Below, one piece after another: positions 1-8,251 of a DNA stretch of 64,000 nt. Position numbers and translations under genes: made by a program. Every line of letters begins with the position of its first letter. Positions within the stretch are counted from its first letter, which is position 1. The notes below the pieces were generated by a model. That model searched no databases and was not told the origin of the DNA. It saw only the letters and a program-made list of their open reading frames with translations. Source of the DNA: Pedobacter sp. JY14-1. GTDB lineage: Bacteria > Bacteroidota > Bacteroidia > Sphingobacteriales > Sphingobacteriaceae. Where the stretch lies: assembly GCF_029269825.1 (NCBI RefSeq), contig NZ_JARJHU010000001.1, positions 819,194-883,193 on the forward strand, read 5' to 3'.

Positions 1-864
1 CTTACTGCGGGCTGTCAGTCGAAATCCCAGACCAGTTCAGCAAAAGACGGCGCAGATACCACCTCAGGCACAGCGCCGGCGGGGAGCGGCGAAGCCTCTG
101 CATCAGATGGCAACCCTGCAGCCGCAGTCGATGTCAGCAAGATCAAGCCCGCCGATCCGAAAACCATACTCGAACGCAAGCAGGTACCCATCCTGTGTTA
201 CCATCAGGTTCGCAACTGGAAGCCTACCGACGGAAAGGTGGGTAAAGATTATATCGTAGAGATCCAGAACTTCAAAGACCAGATGAAGATGCTCGCCGAC
301 AGCGGGTACCACACGATCCTACCGGATCAGTTGTATGCCTATCTCAATACCGGCGCCCCACTGCCCAGCAAACCCATCATGCTGACCTTCGACGATACCG
401 ACATGGACCAGTTCACCATTGCAAATCCTACTTTGAAAAAGTATGGCTTCAAGGCGGTGTACTTCATTATGACGGTTTCCATTGGCCGCAAGGGCAAGTT
501 TGTAGATTACATGACCAGGGAGCAGATCAAACAGCTTTCCGATGAGGGCAACGTCATCGGCAGTCATACCTATGATCACAAAAACTTTAAAAAATATACG
601 GGTAAGGACTGGGAAGAACAACTGGATAAACCGACAAAAAAACTCGAGGAAATTACCGGCAAGAAAATGACGGAGTTTGCCTATCCCTTCGGCCTCTGGA
701 ACAGCCAGGGTATCCCTGAACTTAAAAAACGCGGCTTCCGCATGGCCTTTGCCCTGGCAGATAAACGCGACCCCAATGAGCCGCTATATACCATCAGGAG
801 GATTATCGCCAGCGGTTACTGGAGCCCGAAGACATTGCACAACAGCATTGTCAGGAGTTTTTAA
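1..864 (+). CDS. Polysaccharide deacetylase (NodB-fold) lipoprotein, 5' truncated by the window edge
   Basis: The reading frame is open from base 1, so the start codon lies just outside the window. The first visible residues are L-T-A-G-C, a lipobox, so Cys at bases 13-15 should be the lipidated residue and only the signal peptide is missing. A Ser/Ala/Gly-rich linker of about 45 residues follows, then a NodB domain. NodB motifs are visible: TFDDTD (motif 1, normally TFDDG, with the metal Asp), SHTYDH (motif 2, the two metal His) and AYPFG (motif 3). The family removes acetyl groups from cell-wall or exopolysaccharide GlcNAc; the substrate here cannot be told. It is probably anchored in the periplasm or outer membrane. 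A methionine at 238 exists but would delete the lipobox and the domain's first strand. Confidence 0.85.
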   Translation, partial: LTAGCQSKSQTSSAKDGADTTSGTAPAGSGEASASDGNPAAAVDVSKIKPADPKTILERKQVPILCYHQVRNWKPTDGKVGKDYIVEIQNFKDQMKMLADSGYHTILPDQLYAYLNTGAPLPSKPIMLTFDDTDMDQFTIANPTLKKYGFKAVYFIMTVSIGRKGKFVDYMTREQIKQLSDEGNVIGSHTYDHKNFKKYTGKDWEEQLDKPTKKLEEITGKKMTEFAYPFGLWNSQGIPELKKRGFRMAFALADKRDPNEPLYTIRRIIASGYWSPKTLHNSIVRSF

Positions 865-950
865 CTGTCGGTTGATTTCCTTATCCGTCAATGGAAGGGT
901 TAAATGGACGTACAGGCTTGTTATCTTCGATTTCAATTTTACACAGTTTG

Positions 951-980
951 TTGCATATTATCCGGAAATCCTTATATTTG
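951..980 (+). promoter_or_regulatory. his operon promoter (-33 TTG / -7 TATATTTG)
   Basis: TTG at 951-953 and TATATTTG at 973-980 are separated by 19 nt, matching the Bacteroidota housekeeping consensus TTG-N17-23-TAnnTTTG exactly. The inferred start site near 986 gives a leader of roughly 180 nt before hisG. Confidence 0.75.
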
Positions 981-1030
981 CCGCACCTCGTTAATGCTAA
1001 CTATTGTTGATAAGAGGGCTGATAAAAGAC

Positions 1031-1093
1031 ATGAACAACGTTTTGAACCATCATTTACATTTTCACCATCGCCTGCAGGCGATGTATATGTAG
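1031..1093 (+). CDS. Histidine-rich his operon leader peptide (20 aa)
   Basis: ATG at 1031, TAG at 1091. The translation is MNNVLNHHLHFHHRLQAMYM, with five His codons within seven positions (residues 7-13). It lies about 45 nt downstream of the inferred transcription start and 71 nt before hisG. A His-codon cluster directly ahead of a histidine operon is the hallmark of leader peptides that sense charged tRNA-His through ribosome stalling. The sequence shows the ORF; the regulatory role is inferred from position and composition. Confidence 0.8.
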   Translation: MNNVLNHHLHFHHRLQAMYM

Positions 1094-1164
1094 ATGTTTT
1101 GTACTTCAAAACGAAATTCCGGTCATTTATTTCCTGTTTAATTCAATAATTCTAAAAGCATCAA

Positions 1165-2016
1165 GTGAAAACACTTAAAATAGCTATCCAGAAATCGGGT
1201 AGGTTAAATGAAAAATCAGTAGAGATCCTCAAAAATTGTGGTTTATCGTTTGAAAACTACAAAAGCTCACTCATATCGACAGTTACCAATTTTCCGCTGG
1301 AAATTCTTTTTCTGCGTGATGACGATATCCCCGAATACGTACAGGACGGGATTGCCGATCTTGGAATTGCCGGCGAGAACGTAATCGTGGAAACCGGGGC
1401 AGAGGTTACTTACCTTCAAAAGCTGGGCTTTGGCAAATGTACGCTGAAGATTGCAATACCAAATGATAGTGAAATTACCGGATTGCAGCAGCTAAGCGGT
1501 AAGGCTATTGCCACCTCTTACCCTGTGATCCTGGAAAAATACCTGAAAGAGAACAATATACATGCAGAAGTAAGGACTATTTCAGGGTCCGTTGAGATCG
1601 GGCCGGGATTAGGCCTCAGCGATGCAATCTGCGATATTGTCTCAACCGGTGGCACCTTAAGAAGCAACGGACTTAAGCCATTTTCAGAGGTTATGAAATC
1701 TGAGGCAGTGCTGATCGGCAAGGCGGGTTCGGAGATGCTCCCTGAAGTACAGGAACTCTTACAAAGGATACGTTCTGTTCTTCGCGCGAAAGAAACCAAA
1801 TATGTAGTACTGAACGTTGCAAAGGACAACCTGCAAAAGATTGTTGACCTGCTGCCCGGTGTAAAGAGTCCTACTGTGGTACCGCTGTTTGATGAAAACT
1901 GGGTGGCGGTACACTCTGTTATTGCCGAATATGATTTTTGGGAAAAGATCAACAGCCTTAAAGCTGCTGGCGCGGAAGGCATCGTGGTGATGCCAATCGA
2001 AAAGATTATTGCTTAA
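1165..2016 (+). CDS. hisG: ATP phosphoribosyltransferase, long form
   Basis: Catalyses the first committed step of histidine synthesis, joining PRPP and ATP to phosphoribosyl-ATP in the cytoplasm. At 283 aa it is the long (HisGL) form: two catalytic periplasmic-binding-protein-like lobes to about residue 205, with the PRPP-binding segment at 'DIVSTGGTLRSNGL', then a C-terminal ACT-like regulatory domain of about 75 residues ending 'AEGIVVMPIEKIIA'. The long form is usually feedback-inhibited by histidine and does not need HisZ. The start is GTG at 1165, without a Shine-Dalgarno sequence. First structural gene of the eight-gene his operon; expression should be set by the leader upstream. Confidence 0.97.
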   Translation: MKTLKIAIQKSGRLNEKSVEILKNCGLSFENYKSSLISTVTNFPLEILFLRDDDIPEYVQDGIADLGIAGENVIVETGAEVTYLQKLGFGKCTLKIAIPNDSEITGLQQLSGKAIATSYPVILEKYLKENNIHAEVRTISGSVEIGPGLGLSDAICDIVSTGGTLRSNGLKPFSEVMKSEAVLIGKAGSEMLPEVQELLQRIRSVLRAKETKYVVLNVAKDNLQKIVDLLPGVKSPTVVPLFDENWVAVHSVIAEYDFWEKINSLKAAGAEGIVVMPIEKIIA

Positions 2017-2056
2017 TTATAAGGAACATCTGAAAACTCAAAAAAATAATGAACAG

Positions 2057-3346
2057 ATGAAAACCTATAACTATCGGGACCTAACGCCACAGCAGATTGA
2101 AGTACTCTGCCTGCGGCAGCTGGAGGACGATCAGGTCGTCCGGGAACGCGTACGTGAAATTACTGAACGTGTCAGGAATGAAGGTGACAAAGCCTTGCTG
2201 GACTATGCACGGCAATTTGACCAGGTGTTGCTGAATCGCCTTTACCTAGATGCTGAGGAGCTGGCTGCGATCGCAGCGGGTATACCTGATGAAGCCAGAT
2301 TGGCCATCGACACTGCCTATGAAAATATACGGAGTTTCCATGCGGCTCAGATCCACCTGGATGCTGAGGTAGAAACCATGCCGGGCGTGAACTGCTGGAG
2401 GGAAAACCGTCCGATCGATAAGGTAGGCATGTATATCCCGGGGGGGTCTGCAGTATTGCCAAGTACATTCCTCATGCTGGGCGTTCCTGCTCAACTGGCC
2501 GGATGTAAGGAGATCGTGGTGTGTTCACCACCGCAGAAGGACGGTAAAACAAATTGCTATGTCGCTTACGCAGCGCAGAAACTGGGTGTAGCACGGGTGT
2601 ACCTGATCGGCGGCGCCCAGGCTGTCGCGGCGATGGCCTACGGAACGGAAAGCGTGCCTAAAGTGTATAAGATATTCGGACCTGGCAACCGTTACGTGAC
2701 CCAGGCCAAGCAACTGGTACAGTCTGCTGCCGGGACTGCAATTGACATGCCGGCCGGGCCTTCTGAGGTGCTGGTGCTGGCTGATGAAACTTGCGTGCCC
2801 GCATTTGTCGCGGCAGATTTACTGGCCCAGGCGGAGCACGGAGCGGATTCGCAGGCGATCCTGGTGGCGACTTCTGATGCCCTTGTGGAACAAGTGATGC
2901 AGGAACTGGAAGTGCAGCTTCAGGCGCTGCCCCGCCGGGACGTGGCGGCAAAGGCAATTGAAAATTCTTATGCGGTGGTGGTAGCAGACCTCGAACAGGG
3001 CATGGCTTTCAGCAATGCCTATGCACCCGAGCACCTGATCCTTGCGACTAATAGCTTTGAAGACCTGGTGCCGTTGGTACAAAATGCGGGTTCCGTATTC
3101 CTGGGCAACCTGACCCCCGAAAGTGCAGGAGATTATGCCTCGGGAACCAATCATACCTTACCGACAAGCGGATTTGCACGGGCTTATTCGGGTGTTTCGC
3201 TGGATTCCTTTGTAAAGAAGATCACTTTCCAGCGCATTGACCCGGAAGGTCTGCAGCAGATCGGCCGCACAGTAGAAGTACTCGCTGAGGCAGAAGGTCT
3301 GGAGGCTCACAAAAATGCGATGAGCATCAGGATGAAGAACGTTTAA
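2057..3346 (+). CDS. hisD: Histidinol dehydrogenase
   Basis: Performs the last two steps of histidine synthesis, oxidising L-histidinol to histidine with NAD and a zinc ion. Family landmarks are 'MYIPGGSAVLPST', 'KIFGPGNRYVTQAKQ', 'DMPAGPSEVLVLAD', 'AEHGADSQAIL' (a zinc-ligand region) and 'YASGTNHTLPTSG' near the C-terminus. I chose ATG 2057 (429 aa, the normal family length). A TTG at 2009 is in frame and overlaps hisG, but it would add 16 unconserved residues. The gene lies 40 bp after hisG. Confidence 0.97.
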   Translation: MKTYNYRDLTPQQIEVLCLRQLEDDQVVRERVREITERVRNEGDKALLDYARQFDQVLLNRLYLDAEELAAIAAGIPDEARLAIDTAYENIRSFHAAQIHLDAEVETMPGVNCWRENRPIDKVGMYIPGGSAVLPSTFLMLGVPAQLAGCKEIVVCSPPQKDGKTNCYVAYAAQKLGVARVYLIGGAQAVAAMAYGTESVPKVYKIFGPGNRYVTQAKQLVQSAAGTAIDMPAGPSEVLVLADETCVPAFVAADLLAQAEHGADSQAILVATSDALVEQVMQELEVQLQALPRRDVAAKAIENSYAVVVADLEQGMAFSNAYAPEHLILATNSFEDLVPLVQNAGSVFLGNLTPESAGDYASGTNHTLPTSGFARAYSGVSLDSFVKKITFQRIDPEGLQQIGRTVEVLAEAEGLEAHKNAMSIRMKNV

Positions 3347-3358
3347 ACAAGCTAAAAA

Positions 3359-4420
3359 ATGGACGTTAACGATTTACAAAGAGAAAATATTAAAAACCTG
3401 AAGCCTTATTCTACGGCCAGGGATGAATATAAGGGCCAGGCCAGTGTGTTTCTGGATGCCAATGAAAACGGGTTCGGTTCCCCGCTGGATGAATTGGACG
3501 GGCAGACCCGCAGTTATAACCGCTACCCCGACCCGCTGCAGCTTGACCTCAAGGAGGCGATCAGCAAAATCAAGGGCGTACCCATTGAAAATACTTTTTT
3601 AGGTAACGGCAGCGACGAGGCAATTGACCTGTTGTTCAGGGCTTTTTGCGAACCGGGACGGGATAATGTGATTGTCCTCCCTCCTACTTATGGAATGTAT
3701 GAGGTATCAGCGGGTATCAATAATGTAGAAGTGCGCAGGGTAAACCTGATGCCCAGCTACCAGCTCGACCTTGAGGGCATCGCCGAGGCGGTTGACCAGC
3801 ATACCAAATTGATCTTTATCTGTTCACCGAACAACCCCACTGGCAATTCGATCGTGAGAGCGGATATTGAGACTGTGCTTGCCAATTTCAAGGGACTTGT
3901 TGTGATCGACGAAGCCTATATCAATTATGCAAAGCAGAAAACTTTTATCCAGGAGCTGACAGAATATCCGAACTTGGTCGTAATGCAAACTTTTTCAAAG
4001 GCCTGGGGGCTGGCCGCGCTGAGGTTGGGTATGGCCTTCGCGTCACAAAAGGTGATCGATATCCTGAACAAGGTAAAACCGCCCTACAACATCAACCAGG
4101 CTACACAGGACATCGCATTGGAAGCTTTAAAAAATGTAGCACAGGTAAATGAATGGATCCGGGAAACTGTTGCGGAAAGGGAACAGTTGAGCAGAGACCT
4201 CGAGGCATTGGATACCGTTCAGCAAGTATACCCTTCGGACGCCAACTTTATATTAGCCAGGGTGAATGATGCAAAGGGCACTTACGACGCACTCGTAGAT
4301 CGGGGGATCATTGTACGTGATCGCTCAAAGGTGGCCTTATGTGAAGGTTGCCTGAGGATCACTATCGGAACGCCTGAAGAAAACAAAACATTACTGGAAG
4401 CGCTTAAAGAAATCAAATGA
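3359..4420 (+). CDS. hisC: Histidinol-phosphate aminotransferase
   Basis: PLP-dependent class I/II aminotransferase (353 aa) converting imidazole-acetol phosphate to histidinol phosphate with glutamate as donor. Visible motifs: 'FLGNGSDEAIDLLFR' (cofactor phosphate pocket), 'SPNNPTGN', 'VVIDEAYINY' with the PLP-contacting Asp, and 'TFSKAWGLAALRLG' carrying the Schiff-base Lys. A C-terminal Arg for substrate carboxylate or phosphate is in 'CLRITIGTPEEN'. Starts at ATG 3359, 12 bp after hisD; its last four bases overlap the hisB start (ATGA), so translation is probably coupled. Confidence 0.96.
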   Translation: MDVNDLQRENIKNLKPYSTARDEYKGQASVFLDANENGFGSPLDELDGQTRSYNRYPDPLQLDLKEAISKIKGVPIENTFLGNGSDEAIDLLFRAFCEPGRDNVIVLPPTYGMYEVSAGINNVEVRRVNLMPSYQLDLEGIAEAVDQHTKLIFICSPNNPTGNSIVRADIETVLANFKGLVVIDEAYINYAKQKTFIQELTEYPNLVVMQTFSKAWGLAALRLGMAFASQKVIDILNKVKPPYNINQATQDIALEALKNVAQVNEWIRETVAEREQLSRDLEALDTVQQVYPSDANFILARVNDAKGTYDALVDRGIIVRDRSKVALCEGCLRITIGTPEENKTLLEALKEIK

Positions 4421-5550
4421 AAAAAGTACTTTTTATAGACCGCGACGGAACGCTGGTCAAGGAACCGGAGGATGAGCAGGTAGATTCGTTTGCAAAGCTG
4501 GCCTTTTATCCTAAAGCGCTTTATTACCTTTCACGCATTGCAGCTGAACTTGATTATACCCTGGTGATGGTGACTAACCAGGACGGACTGGGGACAGCTT
4601 CTCATCCCGAGGAAAATTTCTGGCCGGTCCACAACTTCATCATGGACACTTTTGCCGGTGAGGGCGCAGTGTTCAGCGAGGTGATCATTGACAAGACTTT
4701 TGCGCATGAGAACGCGCCGACACGCAAACCGAACACCGGCCTGTTGCAGCACTTCTTTAATGAAGGCTATGACCTGCCCAGTTCCTATGTGATCGGCGAC
4801 CGGCTAAACGATGTGATCCTGGCGAAGAACCTGGGTGCGAAGGCGATCTGGATCAGGAACAATGACTCCCTGGGCTCCGGCGAACAAATGGAAAAAGCGG
4901 AGACGCTGGGTGACTATATCGCCTTGCAGACTTCTGACTGGGCAGATATTTATATGATGCTGAAGGCTGGTGCGCGTAAGGTCTATCATGAGCGCAACAC
5001 GAACGAAACAAAAATTGCGATCGGGATTGACCTGGAAGGCACTGGGAAGGCAGACGTACACACCGGCCTGAATTTTTTCGATCACATGCTGGACCAGATC
5101 GCACGTCATGGCAGCGTCGATCTTTTTATCCGTACCGAAGGTGATCTTCATATCGACGAACATCATACCATAGAAGATACCGGCATTGCATTAGGCGAAG
5201 CCTTCGCAAAGGCCATCGGCAATAAACTCGGTCTTGAACGTTATGGTTTTTACCTGCCGATGGACGATTGCCTGGCACAGGCGGCAATTGACTTTGGCGG
5301 CAGGCCCTGGATTGTCTGGGACGCGGAGTTCAAGCGGGAAAGAGTAGGCGACGTACCGACCGAAATGTTCTATCATTTCTTCAAGTCGTTCAGCGATGCG
5401 GCAAAGTGTAACCTGAACATCAAGGCCGAAGGTGATAATGAGCATCATAAAATAGAAGCGGTATTTAAGGCATTTGCAAAAGCGATTAAAATGGCGATCA
5501 AACGGGATCCGGAAAAACTGGTGTTGCCGAGTACAAAGGGTGTTTTATAA
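4417..5550 (+). CDS. hisB: Bifunctional histidinol-phosphatase / imidazoleglycerol-phosphate dehydratase
   Basis: A fusion of 377 aa. The N-terminal ~165 residues are a HAD phosphatase: 'FIDRDGTLV' contains the nucleophile and general-acid Asp pair (D8, D10), followed by the 'MVTNQDGLG' and 'VIGDRLNDVILAKNLGA' motifs, and removes phosphate from histidinol phosphate. From about residue 187 it is an imidazoleglycerol-phosphate dehydratase with the manganese-binding motifs 'FFDHMLDQIARHG', 'DEHHTIEDTGIALGEA' and 'NEHHKIEAVFKAFAKA'. The same fusion occurs in enterobacteria and most Bacteroidota, so no separate HolPase is needed. Confidence 0.97.
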   Translation: MKKVLFIDRDGTLVKEPEDEQVDSFAKLAFYPKALYYLSRIAAELDYTLVMVTNQDGLGTASHPEENFWPVHNFIMDTFAGEGAVFSEVIIDKTFAHENAPTRKPNTGLLQHFFNEGYDLPSSYVIGDRLNDVILAKNLGAKAIWIRNNDSLGSGEQMEKAETLGDYIALQTSDWADIYMMLKAGARKVYHERNTNETKIAIGIDLEGTGKADVHTGLNFFDHMLDQIARHGSVDLFIRTEGDLHIDEHHTIEDTGIALGEAFAKAIGNKLGLERYGFYLPMDDCLAQAAIDFGGRPWIVWDAEFKRERVGDVPTEMFYHFFKSFSDAAKCNLNIKAEGDNEHHKIEAVFKAFAKAIKMAIKRDPEKLVLPSTKGVL

Positions 5551-5560
5551 ATCATTGAAT

Positions 5561-6154
5561 ATGATCGGAATTGTAAACTACGGCGCGGGCAATATTTTCT
5601 CACTTACCTCGGCACTGGACAGGCTGGACTTAGAATATGGCATGATCCATGAAGAGGCTGATCTGGACAAGTACAGCCACATCATTATCCCTGGTGTTGG
5701 CCATGCCGGTACTGCGATGGAAAAACTAAAGCAGACCGGACTGGTTGAGCCGCTCCGGGCATTGAAGAAACCGGTGCTTGGCATCTGTGTAGGCATGCAG
5801 CTCCTGACGGAGCATTCTGAAGAAGGTGATGCAGAGATGATGGGGATCGTACCGGTAAAGACACGGCTCTTTGACAAATCGTTGGGAATCAAGATACCAC
5901 ATATGGGCTGGAACAATATCCGTCACCAAAACAATTCATTGTTTGAAGGTGTTGAAAATCTGTCACAATTTTACTTCGTGCATTCGTACTTTATTGAATA
6001 TAACCCTAATTTTGACATCGCAACTGCGGAGTACGGACTGCCTTTCTCAGCAGGAGTGCAGCGGGATAATTTCTATGGGGTGCAATTTCACCCTGAGAAA
6101 TCAGGAAACGCAGGAGAGCGTTTATTAAAGAATTTTTCAAACTTAAAGCATTAA
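5561..6154 (+). CDS. hisH: Imidazole glycerol phosphate synthase, glutamine amidotransferase subunit
   Basis: Class I glutamine amidotransferase of 197 aa that supplies ammonia to HisF. The triad is complete: Cys76 in 'LGICVGMQLL', and His177 and Glu179 in 'GVQFHPEKSG'. The oxyanion-strand motif of the family is 'IPGVGHAGTAM'. I chose ATG 5561 because the protein then begins MIGIVNYGAGN, the standard HisH start; a longer frame to 5474 overlaps hisB and adds 29 unrelated residues. It follows hisB by 10 bp. Confidence 0.96.
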   Translation: MIGIVNYGAGNIFSLTSALDRLDLEYGMIHEEADLDKYSHIIIPGVGHAGTAMEKLKQTGLVEPLRALKKPVLGICVGMQLLTEHSEEGDAEMMGIVPVKTRLFDKSLGIKIPHMGWNNIRHQNNSLFEGVENLSQFYFVHSYFIEYNPNFDIATAEYGLPFSAGVQRDNFYGVQFHPEKSGNAGERLLKNFSNLKH

Positions 6155-6155
6155 A

Positions 6156-6905
6156 ATGTATATAATTCCTGCAATTGATATATTGGACGGTAAAGTAGTA
6201 CGCCTGAGGGAAGGTGATTATGACCAGAAAACAGTCTACGACGTTTCTATTGAGGAGATGATCAATACCTACAGATCTAATGGGACTGAATTCATACATA
6301 TCATTGATCTTAACGGTGCCAAAGGAGATTTCAGCAATCAGGCTACTTTGTTCGATGTCATCAAGAAAACGGACATGAAAGTACAGTATGGTGGCGGTAT
6401 CCGTACCATTCAGCAGGTGACGGACCTGCTGGACTCTGGCGTTCACAGGGTTATTGTAGGTACGCAGGCCATTACCAACCCTGATTTTCTCAAACAGCTG
6501 AGTACTGAGGTCGGTAAAAAATATGATTATGCTAACCGGATTGTCATCGCGATCGATGTGCTGGACGAGGTCATCAAATACAGCGGATGGATGGAAAGCT
6601 CCCCGATCAAACTGATGGATTATGTGGATAAATGCCTGCAACTGGGCTTTTTCCGTTTTCTGTGCACAGACATCAATAAGGATGGTAAACTGGGCGGCGC
6701 AGCGGTTGAACTGTACCGTAAGCTACTCGACCACTCCCCTTTCATTAAACTGATCGCTTCAGGTGGTATCAGCTCTATGAAGGATATTGAAGAACTGGCT
6801 CAGCTTGATATCCGTTCGGTAGTTGTCGGAAAGGCGATTTATGAGAACAGGATCACCATCGATGAGATCAAGCAATGGAACCTGAAGCAAATGACTTCTT
6901 TATAG
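6156..6905 (+). CDS. hisA: Phosphoribosylformimino-5-aminoimidazole carboxamide ribotide isomerase
   Basis: (beta/alpha)8-barrel of 249 aa performing the Amadori rearrangement ProFAR to PRFAR. Catalytic Asp8 is in 'IIPAIDILDGKVVRL' and the second Asp is in 'VIAIDVLDE'. Phosphate-binding Gly-rich loops are 'YGGGIRTI' and 'ASGGISSM'. Starts one base after the hisH stop; the hisF start directly follows its TAG. Length and architecture are normal for the family. Confidence 0.96.
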   Translation: MYIIPAIDILDGKVVRLREGDYDQKTVYDVSIEEMINTYRSNGTEFIHIIDLNGAKGDFSNQATLFDVIKKTDMKVQYGGGIRTIQQVTDLLDSGVHRVIVGTQAITNPDFLKQLSTEVGKKYDYANRIVIAIDVLDEVIKYSGWMESSPIKLMDYVDKCLQLGFFRFLCTDINKDGKLGGAAVELYRKLLDHSPFIKLIASGGISSMKDIEELAQLDIRSVVVGKAIYENRITIDEIKQWNLKQMTSL

Positions 6906-7661
6906 ATGTTAAGTAAGCGCATTATACCCTGTCTCGACGTAAAGGACGGACGCACCGTTAAGGGTGTGAACTTTGTAGACCTGAAGGACGCAGGAGACCC
7001 GGTGGAGCTGGCCTGGCAATATGCACAACAGGGAGCGGATGAGCTGGTTTTCCTAGACATTACGGCTACACATGAGCGTCGGGGTACAACGATAGAAATG
7101 GTGAAAGCAGTAGCCAGACAGCTGAACATTCCGTTTACCATTGGTGGTGGCATTACTTCGGTCGCCGATGCAGAGGCCCTTCTCAATTCAGGAGCTGACA
7201 AAATATCCATCAATTCGGCTGCAGTGAGGAACCCAGGGCTGATCGAAGACCTGGCCAGGGCTTTCGGGGTCCAGTTCGTTGTTGTTGCGGTGGATACCAA
7301 ACTGCTGGACGGTCGCAATATTGTGCATCTGAATGGGGGAAGACTACCTACGGAACTGCTTACGGAAGAATGGATCCGGAATGCGGAGAACCTGGGAGCG
7401 GGCGAGATATTACTGACCTCTATGGACCATGACGGCACAAAAAATGGCTTTGACTGCGGTCTGCTGGGCAAAATATGTAATGCTGTGAACATACCGGTGA
7501 TCGCTTCAGGCGGTGCAGGGAAAATGGAGCATTTCACAGAAGTATTCCTGGAAACCGGTGTGGATGCGGCACTCGCTGCTTCGGTGTTCCATTTCGGGGA
7601 GATTCCCATACCTGCGCTTAAAGAAGAATTAAAAAAACACAATATTCCTGTCAGGATATGA
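6906..7661 (+). CDS. hisF: Imidazole glycerol phosphate synthase, cyclase subunit
   Basis: Barrel enzyme of 251 aa that receives ammonia from HisH and closes the imidazole ring, releasing AICAR to purine synthesis. Asp11 is in '[17 protein letters not shown]' and the second catalytic Asp is in '[12 protein letters not shown]' near residue 130. Phosphate sites are 'TIGGGITS' and '[11 protein letters not shown]'. ATG immediately follows the hisA stop codon with no spacer, and its end overlaps the hisIE start by four bases (ATGA). Confidence 0.97.
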   Translation: MLSKRIIPCLDVKDGRTVKGVNFVDLKDAGDPVELAWQYAQQGADELVFLDITATHERRGTTIEMVKAVARQLNIPFTIGGGITSVADAEALLNSGADKISINSAAVRNPGLIEDLARAFGVQFVVVAVDTKLLDGRNIVHLNGGRLPTELLTEEWIRNAENLGAGEILLTSMDHDGTKNGFDCGLLGKICNAVNIPVIASGGAGKMEHFTEVFLETGVDAALAASVFHFGEIPIPALKEELKKHNIPVRI

Positions 7662-8245
7662 AGATAGATTTTGAAAAGACCGGAGGCCTGGTGCCCGTAA
7701 TCATACAGGATGTGCAGACGCTTGAAGTACTGATGCTGGGCTATATGAACGATGAAGCCTGGCAAAAAACACAGGCGGAAGGCAAAGTGACCTTTTTTTC
7801 CAGGTCTAAGAACCGGCTCTGGACCAAGGGCGAAGAGAGCGGCAATTTTCTGTTTGTGAAGGAAACGCATATCGATTGCGACAACGATACCCTGCTCATC
7901 AAAGCCAGCCCGGCAGGCCCTACCTGCCATACCGGGTCCCGGAGCTGCTTTAAAACGGCTTACAACCAGAATTTTGTTTTTCAGCTGGAGCAGATCATTG
8001 CTGACCGCTATGATCACCCATCTGCTGAATCCTATGTCAACAAACTGCGCAGCAAGGGATTGAACAAAATTGCGCAGAAGGTAGGTGAAGAAGGCGTAGA
8101 AACGGTCATTGCTGCCCTGGCAGAATCGGATGCTGATTTCATCAATGAAAGTTCTGACCTGATATTTCACCTGCTTGTTCTGTTAAGGGAAAAAGGAAAA
8201 ACCCTTGCAGATATCGGGCTGAACCTGGAAGGGCGCCACAAATAG
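7658..8245 (+). CDS. hisI: Bifunctional phosphoribosyl-AMP cyclohydrolase / phosphoribosyl-ATP pyrophosphatase
   Basis: HisIE fusion of 195 aa for steps 2 and 3 of the pathway. The N-terminal HisI domain (to about residue 105) has '[18 protein letters not shown]' and the metal-binding region '[19 protein letters not shown]' with its Cys and Asp residues. The C-terminal HisE domain is an all-alpha MazG-like pyrophosphohydrolase with '[20 protein letters not shown]'-type helix (residues read [17 protein letters not shown]). It completes the set, so all ten histidine reactions are encoded here. Last his gene; a WD40 gene starts 6 bp later. Confidence 0.96.
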   Translation: MKIDFEKTGGLVPVIIQDVQTLEVLMLGYMNDEAWQKTQAEGKVTFFSRSKNRLWTKGEESGNFLFVKETHIDCDNDTLLIKASPAGPTCHTGSRSCFKTAYNQNFVFQLEQIIADRYDHPSAESYVNKLRSKGLNKIAQKVGEEGVETVIAALAESDADFINESSDLIFHLLVLLREKGKTLADIGLNLEGRHK

Positions 8246-8251
8246 CCTTAA

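Larger units (their letters stand above)
865..1164 (+). promoter_or_regulatory. his operon 5' region: promoter plus attenuator-type leader
   Basis: This 300-base gap holds no ordinary gene. It contains a Bacteroidota promoter (TTG at 951-953, TATATTTG at 973-980), a 20-codon histidine-rich leader ORF (1031-1093) and several alternative RNA pairings. CGTTTTGAA (1039-1047) can pair with TTCAAAACG (1105-1113). GTTTTG (1096-1101) competes for the same CAAAAC (1107-1112). An 18-bp perfect palindrome (1067-1084) forms a 7-bp stem with a 4-nt loop. AAACGAAAT (1109-1117) can pair with bases around 1128-1138. Mutually exclusive pairing flanking a run of His codons is the layout of ribosome-mediated attenuation. 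I do not see a textbook U-tract terminator before hisG, so the mechanism could be weak termination or control of translation start. Confidence 0.7.

Noticed and set aside
904..1149. 81-aa open frame across the his leader
   Set aside because: It lies over the promoter and the leader peptide and has no conserved features.
2009..2056. Upstream TTG start for hisD overlapping hisG
   Set aside because: Would add 16 residues unlike any HisD and leave the protein longer than the family; ATG 2057 gives the standard length.
6839..8170. 443-aa open frame antisense to hisF and hisIE
   Set aside because: Its sequence is low in family-like content, rich in Ser/Pro, and lies wholly over two certain genes; it is a codon-bias shadow.
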